Positions 23,549-31,665 of a stretch of 38,633 bases of DNA are shown one piece after another. Source of the stretch: Actinomycetota bacterium. Lineage in GTDB: Bacteria; Actinomycetota; Actinomycetes; Nanopelagicales; Nanopelagicaceae. A program made the translations under genes and the position numbers. Where the stretch lies: positions 1 to 38,633 of the forward strand of contig JACSDF010000016.1 in the NCBI GenBank assembly GCA_015660815.1. Reading direction: 5' to 3'. The notes under the pieces were generated by a model that worked only from the letters and a program-made list of their open reading frames with translations, did not search any database and was not told where the DNA came from. Positions within the stretch are counted from its first letter, which is position 1. Each line of letters starts with the position of its first letter.

Positions 23549-25110
23549 CTAAATCCTTCTATCTGACGACGCCAATTTATTATGTCAACGATGCCCCTCA
23601 TATAGGGCATGCATATACGACGGTCGCCGGAGATGTTCTTACTCGTTGGCATCGACAAAAGGGTGAAGAAGTCTGGTTTTTAACTGGAACCGATGAGCAT
23701 GGTCAAAAAATCATGCGGGTTGCCCAAGAAAATAACGTTGATCCGCAAGCGTGGGTAGATCGTTTAGTGAGAGATTCTTGGAAACCAAATTGGGAAAACC
23801 TCAATATCGCCAATGATGACTTCATCCGAACAACTGAAAAACGACACACTGAAAGAGTGCAAAAATTCTTACAATCACTCAAAGATTCAGGACATATTTA
23901 TGCCGGTAAATACGAGGGACCGTACTGTGTGGGTTGTGAAGAGTTTAAGTTACCTGCAGAGCTCATTGAAATAAATGGCGAAAAGTGCTGCCCAACTCAC
24001 GGTAAACCAGTAGAGCTAGTCAATGAAAATAACTGGTTTTTTAAACTCTCAGCTTTTACCGAGAAACTCTTAGAGCACTACCGCCTCAATCCCGATGCAT
24101 GCCAACCTGAGAGTGCTCGCAACGAAGTGGTTTCATTTTTAGAAGGCGGAGTCTCTGATTTATCAATTTCACGTTCAACTTTTGATTGGGGTGTGCAGGT
24201 TCCTTGGGATTCTGATCAAGTTGTCTATGTTTGGTTTGACGCACTCTTAAACTACGCCACGGCAGTTGGCTTAACCGATTCTCCTGATAGCGAGGGAGGC
24301 AAGAAGTTTGCAAGGACATGGCCTGCCGATGTTCACTTAGTCGGCAAGGACATTTTGCGCTTCCATGCAGTTATTTGGCCAGCGATGTTGATGGCGGCAG
24401 GATTAGATGTACCTAGAAAAGTTTTTGCACATGGCTGGCTTCTAGTCGGCGGTGAGAAAATGAGCAAGAGCAAATTGACAGGAATTGCGCCAAAGGAGAT
24501 TACTGACCACTTCGGTGTAGATGCATTCCGATACTATTTTTTACGCGCGATTCCATTCGGTTCTGATGGCTCGTTTTCATGGGAAGACATGTCGGCTCGC
24601 TACACATCAGAGCTTGCAAATGATTTTGGCAATCTAGCCTCGCGTAGCGCAGCGATGATTGAGAAGTACTGTGGTGGGGTTTTGCCAGCATTGAGTCACG
24701 ATTCAGATTTGCAAACAGCTCTTCATAACGCGGTATCAAAAGCCGATTCAGCAATCTGTGCTTTGGATTTTCAAGGTGGGATAGTGGCGATTATGGATTT
24801 TTGCAAAAAAGTAAATGGTTATGTAACTGAGAAAGAGCCTTGGATCCTTGCAAAGGAGGCTTCAAATCAACGTGAGCTTGAGGGAGTTCTCTATAACACG
24901 GCTGAATCTCTTCGCGCCCTTGCGGTTTTATTGCATCCGGTGATGCCAGCGACCTGCGAAATTCTCTGGCAGAGTCTGGGTGCGCATGAGAAGTTAGGGG
25001 AACTCTCTGCACAAAAAATTTCTGATGTTGCAACATGGGGTCAACTACCAGAGGGTGCAAAAATTAGTAGAACTCCAGTTCTATTTCCACGATTAGAAAC
25101 CAGCGCATAA
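23545..25110 (+). CDS. metG: Methionyl-tRNA synthetase
   Basis: This 521-residue class I synthetase charges tRNA-Met. HIGH is seen in APHIGHAYT (residues 19-22) and KMSKS in GEKMSKSKLTG (about 304). The zinc knob is present in part: CVGCEEFKL and later CCPTHGKPVE. WFDALLNYATAVG and the anticodon-binding helices (about 370-500) are normal. There is no C-terminal EMAP-like tRNA-binding domain, which is usual for this short form. The GTG start at 23545 overlaps the rsmI stop. tatD follows after 5 nt. Confidence 0.96.
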   Translation: MTKSFYLTTPIYYVNDAPHIGHAYTTVAGDVLTRWHRQKGEEVWFLTGTDEHGQKIMRVAQENNVDPQAWVDRLVRDSWKPNWENLNIANDDFIRTTEKRHTERVQKFLQSLKDSGHIYAGKYEGPYCVGCEEFKLPAELIEINGEKCCPTHGKPVELVNENNWFFKLSAFTEKLLEHYRLNPDACQPESARNEVVSFLEGGVSDLSISRSTFDWGVQVPWDSDQVVYVWFDALLNYATAVGLTDSPDSEGGKKFARTWPADVHLVGKDILRFHAVIWPAMLMAAGLDVPRKVFAHGWLLVGGEKMSKSKLTGIAPKEITDHFGVDAFRYYFLRAIPFGSDGSFSWEDMSARYTSELANDFGNLASRSAAMIEKYCGGVLPALSHDSDLQTALHNAVSKADSAICALDFQGGIVAIMDFCKKVNGYVTEKEPWILAKEASNQRELEGVLYNTAESLRALAVLLHPVMPATCEILWQSLGAHEKLGELSAQKISDVATWGQLPEGAKISRTPVLFPRLETSA

Positions 25111-25115
25111 GCCAG

Positions 25116-25976
25116 ATGGCTGATCGCCATAACAGGGATTTTGAACGCCCACGTGCGCCGCTTCCAGAGCCTTTGCCCATTGCAACCGTTGATTCGCATG
25201 CACACATAGAGATCATCACGAATACCGCACCCGATTCACAAGAGGTTGCAGATGTAATTGCAGAAGCAAAATCGGTAAATGTTGATCGAATTGTTCAGGT
25301 GGGTTATTCGGCGAAGCAGTCGCAATGGTGCGTTGCGGCGGCAGAAAAGTGGAACACATCGGTTTTAGCCGCGGTTGCTTTACATCCCAACGAGGCTCCA
25401 ATAGTTGAAGATTTAGAAGGCGACTGGGCAGTCATTGCTGAGCTCGCTAAGCATCCACGCGTTCGTGCCATTGGTGAAACAGGTTTGGACTATTTCCGTA
25501 CACCACCTGAACTTCGTGCTCGCCAACAAGAGTCTTTCAAATGGCACATTGAATTAGCAAAACGAACCGGAAAAGCTTTAGTGATTCATGATCGCGATTC
25601 ACATGATGATGTTTTATCGGTACTCCTTGAAGTTGGAGCTCCAAACAACGTTATTTTTCACTGTTTTTCTGGTGGAGTTGAAATGGCCAAAATATGCATA
25701 GAAAGAGGTTACATACTCTCTTTCGCCGGAACACTTACGTTCAAGAACGCCCCTGAACTGCGCGAAGCAGTCAAACTTGTTCCAATCAATCAGCTACTAG
25801 TTGAAACAGATTCACCATTCTTAGCACCAATGCCACATCGCGGTGCGGGAAACACTCCCGCACAAATTGCAAATATTGTTCGGGCGATGGCCGTGGAACG
25901 TGTGAGTGACATAGGCGAGATGGCTTTTGCATTGAGCAATAATGCTGATCGTATATTCGGATCGTTTGCACCATGA
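25116..25976 (+). CDS. tatD: TatD-family metal-dependent deoxyribonuclease
   Basis: This 286-residue hydrolase has the TatD metal ligands: VDSHAHIEI (the HxH pair), AIGETGLDYFR (Glu), LVIHDRDSHDD (His), VIFHCFSGG (His), and LLVETDSPFLAP (Asp). TatD proteins are 3'-5' DNA exonucleases linked to DNA repair and turnover, and the name TatD does not imply a role in Tat export. Between metG and rsmA the order is as in Mycobacterium, but no rpfB follows. Its TGA overlaps the rsmA ATG. Confidence 0.92.
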   Translation: MADRHNRDFERPRAPLPEPLPIATVDSHAHIEIITNTAPDSQEVADVIAEAKSVNVDRIVQVGYSAKQSQWCVAAAEKWNTSVLAAVALHPNEAPIVEDLEGDWAVIAELAKHPRVRAIGETGLDYFRTPPELRARQQESFKWHIELAKRTGKALVIHDRDSHDDVLSVLLEVGAPNNVIFHCFSGGVEMAKICIERGYILSFAGTLTFKNAPELREAVKLVPINQLLVETDSPFLAPMPHRGAGNTPAQIANIVRAMAVERVSDIGEMAFALSNNADRIFGSFAP

Positions 25977-26809
25977 GCTTGCTCGGAGCAGCAGAAATTC
26001 GTGAACTTGCCGCCACATTAGATTTGAAGCCTTCGAAATCACTTGGTCAAAACTTTGTTATTGATTCAAATATCTGCACAAAGATTGTTCGAATCGCTGG
26101 AGTTACTAGAAATGATATCGCCCTGGAAATTGGACCTGGACTTGGTTCATTAACATTGGCACTTCTTCAAAGCGCGGCATCGGTCGTAGCGGTTGAAATA
26201 GATCCAAGACTTGCGCATCAACTTCCGATTACTGTTGCTCATCATTGGGAGCACCCCGAAAACTTAACGCTCATTATTCAAGATGCTTTATTGTTGAATG
26301 AGTTACCTGTACAACCCACAGTCTTGGTAGCAAACCTGCCTTACAACGTTTCGGTCCCCGTTTTACTAAATCTACTTGAAAGATTTCCAACGCTTCGAAC
26401 CGGCGTAGTAATGGTGCAGGCCGAGGTTGCAGATCGATTAGCCGGACGACCTGGCACAAAAGAGTATGGAATACCTTCGGTAAAAGCGGCGTGGTGGGCC
26501 GAAGTAAAAGGGGCGGGTTCGATTTCTCGTTCAGTGTTTTGGCCTGCTCCAAATGTAGATTCAAAACTAGTTTCATTTACTCGACGAGGTACGCCAGGAG
26601 ATGAGGAGCTTCGCAAAAAAACCTTTGCAATCATCGATGCCGCCTTTGCCCAAAGGCGCAAAATGTTGCGATCTGCCCTTGCGCCTCTCTATGGTTCATC
26701 AGCGGCGGCCGAAGAGATTTTGCTTAAAGCTAGTGTCGATCCCACACTTCGTGGAGAGGCGTTAGATATCTCAAGTTTCTGTTCTATCGCCTCGGTCTCC
26801 GAGCCATGA
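25973..26809 (+). CDS. rsmA: 16S rRNA dimethyladenosine transferase
   Basis: This 278-residue enzyme (KsgA) dimethylates two adjacent adenines in the 3' hairpin of 16S rRNA during small-subunit assembly. The SAM fold is clear: KSLGQNFVIDSNI, LEIGPGLGSLTLAL, VVAVEIDPRL, and VANLPYNVSVPVL containing the catalytic NLPY. The C-terminal helical domain includes the AFAQRRKMLRSAL segment. The ATG overlaps the tatD stop (ATGA), so the two are coupled. Confidence 0.95.
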   Translation: MSLLGAAEIRELAATLDLKPSKSLGQNFVIDSNICTKIVRIAGVTRNDIALEIGPGLGSLTLALLQSAASVVAVEIDPRLAHQLPITVAHHWEHPENLTLIIQDALLLNELPVQPTVLVANLPYNVSVPVLLNLLERFPTLRTGVVMVQAEVADRLAGRPGTKEYGIPSVKAAWWAEVKGAGSISRSVFWPAPNVDSKLVSFTRRGTPGDEELRKKTFAIIDAAFAQRRKMLRSALAPLYGSSAAAEEILLKASVDPTLRGEALDISSFCSIASVSEP

Positions 26810-26820
26810 TGACCTCCTAT

Positions 26821-26849
26821 CTGCAAATAACAAGGGAAAGTAATAGGGT
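26821..26849 (+). promoter_or_regulatory. ispE promoter, leaderless
   Basis: A CTGCAA -35 candidate (26821-26826) and a TAGGGT -10 (26844-26849) are 17 nt apart. The ATG of ispE follows 6 nt after the -10, so the transcript would begin at the start codon. Confidence 0.55.
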
Positions 26850-26855
26850 CAATTC

Positions 26856-27770
26856 ATGCCAGTAAAGAGCGTTACCGTTCGCGTACCCGCAAAAGTGAAC
26901 CTGCAACTTTCCGTAGGTCCACGCGAGGCCGATGGTTTCCATAACGTAGTTACAGTTTTTCAGGCCATCTCTATTTATGATGATGTAAAAGTAACTCTCT
27001 CTGAGCCTAAGAGCGGGGTGAGTATTTCGATAACTGGAGATCAAACCCATGGAGTTCCAACAGATGACAGCAATTTAGCAATAAAGGCCACAGCATTATT
27101 AGCCAAAGAGTATGACTTGGAAATTGATGCTCATATCGAAATAAAAAAATCAATTCCAGTAGCGGGAGGAATGGCTGGTGGAAGCGCTGATGCTGCAGCA
27201 ACGATAATTGCCATCGATTATTTATATTCACTAGGAATGAATCGCGAAGAAATGTCGGAAATTGCAGCGAAGTTAGGCAGTGACGTCCCATTTATGTTAA
27301 ATGGTGGAACGGCAATTGGTACAGGTCACGGAGATCAATTGACGTCGGCACTTTCACGGGGTACCTATCACTGGGTTCTGGCTCTATCCTCCGTTGGATT
27401 ATCAACTCCTGCCGTTTATGCAGAGTGCGATCGATTGCGCTCAGAATCGGAAATCTCCCAACCTCAAACTAATGAGCTTTTAATGCAGGCACTTCTTGCC
27501 GCAGACCCAAAGTCAGTTGGAAAAAATCTTGTAAATGATTTACAAGCTGCTGCATGTTCGTTGCGACCGGCACTTCGCTTAGTACTAGATGTCGGTCAAG
27601 AATATGGCGCGCTTGGCGCTTTAGTTTCAGGATCTGGTCCAACAGTTGCATTTCTAGTTTCTGATGAGGAGGCGGCTTTGGATTTAGCTGTGGCCTTAAC
27701 GGCAAGTGGAGTTGTAGGTAGCGTGGCACGAGCATATGGACCAGTCGCAGGGGCAAAAGTTCTCACATAA
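26856..27770 (+). CDS. ispE: 4-diphosphocytidyl-2-C-methyl-D-erythritol kinase
   Basis: This 304-residue GHMP kinase phosphorylates CDP-methylerythritol in the non-mevalonate isoprenoid pathway. The start VRVPAKVNLQLSVGPREADGFH is typical. The glycine-rich ATP loop is PVAGGMAGGSADAAATI, and the third motif is VSGSGPTVAFL. The SDVPF motif is present in LGSDVPFMLNGG. Length is normal. A TAGGGT -10 lies 6 nt before the ATG. tRNA-Gln follows. Confidence 0.94.
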   Translation: MPVKSVTVRVPAKVNLQLSVGPREADGFHNVVTVFQAISIYDDVKVTLSEPKSGVSISITGDQTHGVPTDDSNLAIKATALLAKEYDLEIDAHIEIKKSIPVAGGMAGGSADAAATIIAIDYLYSLGMNREEMSEIAAKLGSDVPFMLNGGTAIGTGHGDQLTSALSRGTYHWVLALSSVGLSTPAVYAECDRLRSESEISQPQTNELLMQALLAADPKSVGKNLVNDLQAAACSLRPALRLVLDVGQEYGALGALVSGSGPTVAFLVSDEEAALDLAVALTASGVVGSVARAYGPVAGAKVLT

Positions 27771-27823
27771 GTATTGGCGCAATATGGTCATAAGCATGGG
27801 CATTTATAAGGGAGAATACAGGT

Positions 27824-27895
27824 TCCGCCATTGTGTAGTGGCTAGCACATGGGCCTTTGAAGCCCAGGGTCCAGGATCGATACCTGGTGGCGGAG
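27824..27895 (+). tRNA. tRNA-Gln (anticodon TTG)
   Basis: The acceptor stem TCCGCCA pairs with TGGCGGA, the D arm is GTGT/GCAC, and the anticodon stem TGGGC/GCCCA holds the loop CTTTGAA. The T arm is CCAGG/CCTGG and the discriminator is G. Anticodon TTG reads CAA. It lies upstream of glmU, a placement seen in other actinobacteria. CCA is not encoded. Confidence 0.96.
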
Positions 27896-27898
27896 CGA

Positions 27899-27947
27899 TA
27901 GACTGACATCGTGGCCGTAGAAACTGGCAGCAGGTGACGGAACACGG
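27899..27947 (+). other. glmU: Out-of-frame 5' end of glmU (one-base frameshift)
   Basis: TAGACT (27899-27904) is followed by 6 nt and GTG (27911), the same leaderless pattern used by neighbours. From that GTG the frame reads MAVETGSR then stop. In the frame of glmU, codons 27924-27947 read LAAGDGTR, the missing start of the family nucleotide-binding loop, but TAG at 27918 blocks it upstream. Removing one base from the AAA at 27921-27923 joins both into MAVELAAGDGTRMKS, a normal GlmU N-terminus. So either one extra A is real or it is a sequencing error. Confidence 0.75.
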
Positions 27948-29318
27948 ATGAAATCGCGTCAAGCAAAAGTTCTTCACAATGTTGCAGGACGTTCGTTACT
28001 TGGGCATGTACTTACCGCAGTTAATCACTTAGAACCTTCTCATATTCGTATCGTCGTCGGATCTAATCGAGAAAGCGTTGAGGCGCATATTGCCGAGATT
28101 TCACCATCGGCTACGACAATCTTTCAAGAAAAACGCGGGGGCACCGGACACGCAACTCAGTTAGCGCTCGCGGGTAGTACTTCAAACGGCACGGTTTTGG
28201 TTTTAGCTGGTGATACTCCAATGCTTACTGGTGAGTCATTGGCGGCATTTCTCGAGGCTCACTCAGCCGGAAGTTTTGCAGCTTCGGTTTTAACTGCAGA
28301 GCATCCCGATCCAACTGGGTACGGGCGAATTATTCGCGACGACAATGATGAGCTTTTACGAATTGTTGAAGAGCGTGATGCAAGTGAAGATGAGAGATTT
28401 ATCTTTGAGATTAATTCCGGAGTTTACGCTTTCGATGGAGCTAAGTTAACTGGTGCAATTGGGCAGATTACTAACTCAAACTCCCAAGGTGAGCTGTATT
28501 TGACCGATGTAATTGAAATTCTAAAGAGTTCTGGCGAATCAATCGCTGCTATTTTGCTCGATGATTTTACGGAGATATTAGGGGTCAATGACCGCGTACA
28601 ACTCTCAGAATCGGCCGCCTTACTGCGTGATCGAATCAATGAACACTGGATGCGCGAAGGAGTCACCATTATCGATCCTACGACTACGTGGATTGATGCG
28701 ACCGCGACGCTGTCAACCGATGTAACTCTGCACCCAGGTAGCGCCATTTTAGGAGCAACAACGATTGCAGCTGGAGCCGTCATTGGCCCTCGAACAACTC
28801 TGACTGACTGCGTGGTTAAAGAAGGCGCCTCTATTCTGGAATCAATTGCAATTGATACTGAATTCGGAGAGGGTGCAACGGTAGGACCCTTTACATACCT
28901 TCGCAGCGGAACAGTTTTGGGAGATAACACCAAAGCGGGCGCTTTCGTAGAAATAAAGAATTCAACTGTCGGAACGGGTTCTAAAGTTCCACATCTCTCA
29001 TATGTCGGTGATGCGACAATTGGAGAAGGCTCCAATATCGGTGCGGCAACAATCTTTGTTAACTACGACGGCGTTGATAAACATCACACGAAAATCGGAG
29101 ACCATGTACGAATTGGAAGCGACACCATGCTAGTTGCGCCAATTACTATCGGTGACGGGGCCTATACGGCGGCAGGATCGGTAATCACCGAAGATGTACC
29201 AGCTGGTGCGATTGGTGTTGGCCGAGCTAAACAGAGAAATGTATTAGGTTGGGTCATGCGCAAGCGAGCAGGTTCAAAATCAGCGTTAGCAGCCGAAGCT
29301 AAAGAGAAGAAGGGCTAA
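27948..29318 (+). CDS. glmU: GlmU: GlcNAc-1-P uridyltransferase / glucosamine-1-P acetyltransferase
   Basis: This bifunctional enzyme makes UDP-GlcNAc for peptidoglycan. The uninterrupted frame gives 456 residues. Residues 1-215 are the uridyltransferase domain (KVLHNVAGRSLLGHV, KRGGTGHATQLA, VLAGDTPML, INSGVYAF). The rest is the left-handed beta helix acetyltransferase (VGPFTYLRSGTVLG, AGAFVEIKNSTVG, VNYDGVDKHHTKIG, AAGSVITEDVP). The usual first motif L-A-A-G-x-G-T-R-M is cut: the ATG used here is the Met of that motif, and the rest lies just upstream, out of frame with the expected GTG start at 27911. prs follows after 3 nt. Confidence 0.9.
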   Translation: MKSRQAKVLHNVAGRSLLGHVLTAVNHLEPSHIRIVVGSNRESVEAHIAEISPSATTIFQEKRGGTGHATQLALAGSTSNGTVLVLAGDTPMLTGESLAAFLEAHSAGSFAASVLTAEHPDPTGYGRIIRDDNDELLRIVEERDASEDERFIFEINSGVYAFDGAKLTGAIGQITNSNSQGELYLTDVIEILKSSGESIAAILLDDFTEILGVNDRVQLSESAALLRDRINEHWMREGVTIIDPTTTWIDATATLSTDVTLHPGSAILGATTIAAGAVIGPRTTLTDCVVKEGASILESIAIDTEFGEGATVGPFTYLRSGTVLGDNTKAGAFVEIKNSTVGTGSKVPHLSYVGDATIGEGSNIGAATIFVNYDGVDKHHTKIGDHVRIGSDTMLVAPITIGDGAYTAAGSVITEDVPAGAIGVGRAKQRNVLGWVMRKRAGSKSALAAEAKEKKG

Positions 29319-29321
29319 TAA

Positions 29322-30302
29322 ATGAGCGAGATTCGTTTATCTTCCGAAAAGAGATTACGTCTTTTTGCAGGTCGCGGATTTCCAGAATTAGCCGATGAAG
29401 TCGCATCAGAACTCGGCATTCCATTAACACCAACTTCAGCATATGACTTTGCAAATGGCGAAATTTTTGTTCGTTTCGAAGAATCAGTTCGTGGTTGCGA
29501 TGCATTCGTTATTCAAAGTCACACGAATCCTGTTAATAAGCAGATCATGGAACAACTCATCATGGTTGATGCGCTAAAGCGCGCCTCAGCAAAACGAATC
29601 ACAGTTGTAGCCCCGTTTTATGGTTATGCACGTCAAGATAAAAAGAGTCGCGGACGCGAACCAATTACTGCCCGATTAATGGCAGATCTTTTTAAAACAG
29701 CTGGTGCTGATCGCTTGATGTGCGTCGATTTACACACGTCACAGATACAAGGCTTCTTCGACGGACCAGTGGATCACCTCTTTGCATTGCCGATGCTTGC
29801 AAATTATGTCGGAAGTAAAGTCGACCGCAGTCGTTTAACTATCGTCTCTCCAGACTCAGGTCGGGTGCGAGTAGCTGAGCGCTGGTCGGATCTTTTGGGA
29901 GGCTGCCCAATTGCATTTATCCATAAAACCCGTGACCCACGTATTCCAAATGAAGCAACCGTTGGTCGGGTAGTTGGAGATGTACAAGGACAGACATGCG
30001 TGGTTATCGATGACATGATTGACACTGCCGGCACTATCACTAAAGCGGTAGATGCATTATTTGAGGCCGGAGCAAAAGATGTCATCATCGCTGCAACACA
30101 TGCAGTTCTATCGGGTCCTGCAGTTGAACGGTTGCGAGAGAGCAAAGCATCTGAAGTTGTCATTACAAATACTCTTCCAATATCCGAAGATCAAAAATTC
30201 GATGGACTCACAGTTCTTTCAATCGCTCCACTTTTGGCTCGGGCTATCCGTGAAGTCTTTGAAGATGGATCGGTCACAAGCCTTTTTGACGGCCTTTCGT
30301 AA
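29322..30302 (+). CDS. prs: Ribose-phosphate pyrophosphokinase
   Basis: This 326-residue enzyme makes PRPP from ribose-5-phosphate and ATP for nucleotides, His and Trp. Motifs: ANGEIFVRFEESVRG, the FYGYARQDKKSRGREPI ATP loop, the metal-binding LMCVDLHTSQIQGFF, and the PRPP loop CVVIDDMIDTAGT. The class I layout is complete. It starts 3 nt after glmU, with GAAGG about 12 nt before the ATG, and shares the glmU-prs order with other actinobacteria. Confidence 0.96.
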   Translation: MSEIRLSSEKRLRLFAGRGFPELADEVASELGIPLTPTSAYDFANGEIFVRFEESVRGCDAFVIQSHTNPVNKQIMEQLIMVDALKRASAKRITVVAPFYGYARQDKKSRGREPITARLMADLFKTAGADRLMCVDLHTSQIQGFFDGPVDHLFALPMLANYVGSKVDRSRLTIVSPDSGRVRVAERWSDLLGGCPIAFIHKTRDPRIPNEATVGRVVGDVQGQTCVVIDDMIDTAGTITKAVDALFEAGAKDVIIAATHAVLSGPAVERLRESKASEVVITNTLPISEDQKFDGLTVLSIAPLLARAIREVFEDGSVTSLFDGLS

Positions 30303-30310
30303 GCGCAATT

Positions 30311-30340
30311 TGCACAACCCTGACCTCACAGGCTAACCTT
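30311..30340 (+). promoter_or_regulatory. rplY promoter and leader
   Basis: TTGCAC (30311-30316) and TAACCT (30335-30340) are 18 nt apart, a good sigma-70-like pair. The transcript would carry a leader of about 105 nt before rplY. The leader contains pairing segments GGAACTT and AAGTTTCC (about 30406-30437) and ends with GAGGAG before the ATG. A perfect 6-bp repeat (ACAGGC/GCCTGT, 30329-30349) overlaps the -10. Confidence 0.5.
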
Positions 30341-30451
30341 TGGCCTGTTCCGGCGAGGGTATAAAGATACTTCCGTAATCGACGGTGTAGGAGTTAGATC
30401 CTTTCGGAACTTTGTGTTTCAACCGAAGTTTCCACTAAGAGGAGTAATAAA

Positions 30452-31057
30452 ATGGCAGAGATCACTATCAACGGCGTCCTTCGTACTGAATTTGGTAAAG
30501 GCGCATCACGTCGTGCACGTCGCGATGGTTTAGTTCCTGCTGTTATTTACGGTCATGGTGAGAAGCCACAGCACATCACACTTCCAGCCCGCGAGCTCGG
30601 CATTGCTCTGAAGCAATCAAACGTGCTTCTCGATGTTGTTATCGATGGAAAGACTGAGCTAACACTTCCAAAGGCGATCGTTCGCCACCCACTCAAGCAA
30701 ATCCTTGAGCATATCGATTTAGTTCTTGTTCGCCGTGGGGAAAGAGTTGTTGTCTCTGTTCCAGTTCATGCTATCGGTGAGCAGGATCGCGATGGAGTGC
30801 TCGAGCATGTAAACAACACAATTGACGTGCAAGTTGAAGCTACTGCAATTCCAAACTTTTTTGAACTCGATATTACCGGCCTTGCAGCTGGTCTCTCGCT
30901 TTATGCCGGTGATGTAGCTCTTCCAGCAGGCGTCGTACTTGAATCAGATCCAAAGATGATTGTTATTCACCTATCTGAGCGTTCAACAGCGGCTGAAGAA
31001 GTAGCACCAGTTGTAGTTGCAACAGAGACCCCTGCACCTGCTGCCGCAGCAGAATAG
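30452..31057 (+). CDS. rplY: 50S ribosomal protein L25 / general stress protein Ctc
   Basis: This 201-residue protein binds 5S rRNA on the large subunit. The L25 domain covers about 1-95: FGKGASRRARRDGLVPAVIYGHG, with ITLPARELG after it. The C-terminal TL5/Ctc domain runs from about 96 to 185 (VSVPVHAIGEQDRDGVLEHV). The tail is Ala/Glu/Pro rich. This long form is typical of actinobacteria. GAGGAG sits about 8 nt before the ATG, so this message has a standard leader. pth follows after 29 nt. Confidence 0.95.
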   Translation: MAEITINGVLRTEFGKGASRRARRDGLVPAVIYGHGEKPQHITLPARELGIALKQSNVLLDVVIDGKTELTLPKAIVRHPLKQILEHIDLVLVRRGERVVVSVPVHAIGEQDRDGVLEHVNNTIDVQVEATAIPNFFELDITGLAAGLSLYAGDVALPAGVVLESDPKMIVIHLSERSTAAEEVAPVVVATETPAPAAAAE

Positions 31058-31073
31058 TAGAAGGCTTAACCCT

Positions 31074-31079
31074 TACCCT
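31074..31079 (+). promoter_or_regulatory. Possible -10 element, leaderless start of pth
   Basis: TACCCT is followed by 7 nt and ATG 31087. There is no Shine-Dalgarno sequence between rplY and pth, so an internal leaderless promoter is more likely than re-initiation. Confidence 0.48.
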
Positions 31080-31086
31080 TATCGTT

Positions 31087-31662
31087 ATGACGTGGTTGGT
31101 AGTTGGTCTCGGTAATCCGGGCGATCAATATGCTGCCACCCGTCACAATGTGGGTCAGATGGTCATCGACGAACTTATTCGTCGGCAGAATATAAAACTC
31201 TCTGCACATAAATCACGTACAGAAATTGCTGCCTACAAATTAGGCCAAGGCGAAAATACCCAATCGGTCATTCTTTCAAAGGCCAAAAGTTATATGAATG
31301 AAACCGGTGGGCCAATAAAGTCGCTTGCCAACTTCTACTCAATTGAAACAAAAAATATCATTGCGCTACATGATGAGCTCGATATCGGATTTGCAACAAT
31401 ACGAAGCAAGTTTGGTGGTGGCGATAATGGTCACAATGGACTCAAATCATTAACTTCTGCATTTGGAACACCCGATTACTTCCGTGTGCGATTAGGAATC
31501 GGAAGGCCGATGGGTCAACAAGATCCAGCAGATTTTGTACTTAAAACTTTCTCCAAGATTGAACAAAAGGATTTGGCCGAGTTTATTGACCGTGGCGCAG
31601 ATGTTGTCGAATCTCTAATCACGGTTGGTCTTGAACCAACTCAAACTCGATTCAATAGTTAG
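31087..31662 (+). CDS. pth: Peptidyl-tRNA hydrolase
   Basis: This 191-residue enzyme recycles tRNA from peptidyl-tRNA that drops off ribosomes. VVGLGNPGDQYAATRHNVG holds the catalytic His20 after Asn10. LSKAKSYMNETG, ALHDELDIGF and GGGDNGHNGLKSL are the remaining family motifs. Length is normal. It is convergent with ppc with 3 nt between the two stops, leaving no terminator. Confidence 0.96.
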   Translation: MTWLVVGLGNPGDQYAATRHNVGQMVIDELIRRQNIKLSAHKSRTEIAAYKLGQGENTQSVILSKAKSYMNETGGPIKSLANFYSIETKNIIALHDELDIGFATIRSKFGGGDNGHNGLKSLTSAFGTPDYFRVRLGIGRPMGQQDPADFVLKTFSKIEQKDLAEFIDRGADVVESLITVGLEPTQTRFNS

Positions 31663-31665
31663 TAT

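Noticed and set aside
28424-29035. Open frame on the minus strand within glmU
   Set aside because: It mirrors the beta-helix repeats of GlmU and has no independent support.
30329-30349. ACAGGC/GCCTGT repeat as a terminator of prs
   Set aside because: There is no T-run after it and it overlaps the likely -10 element of rplY.
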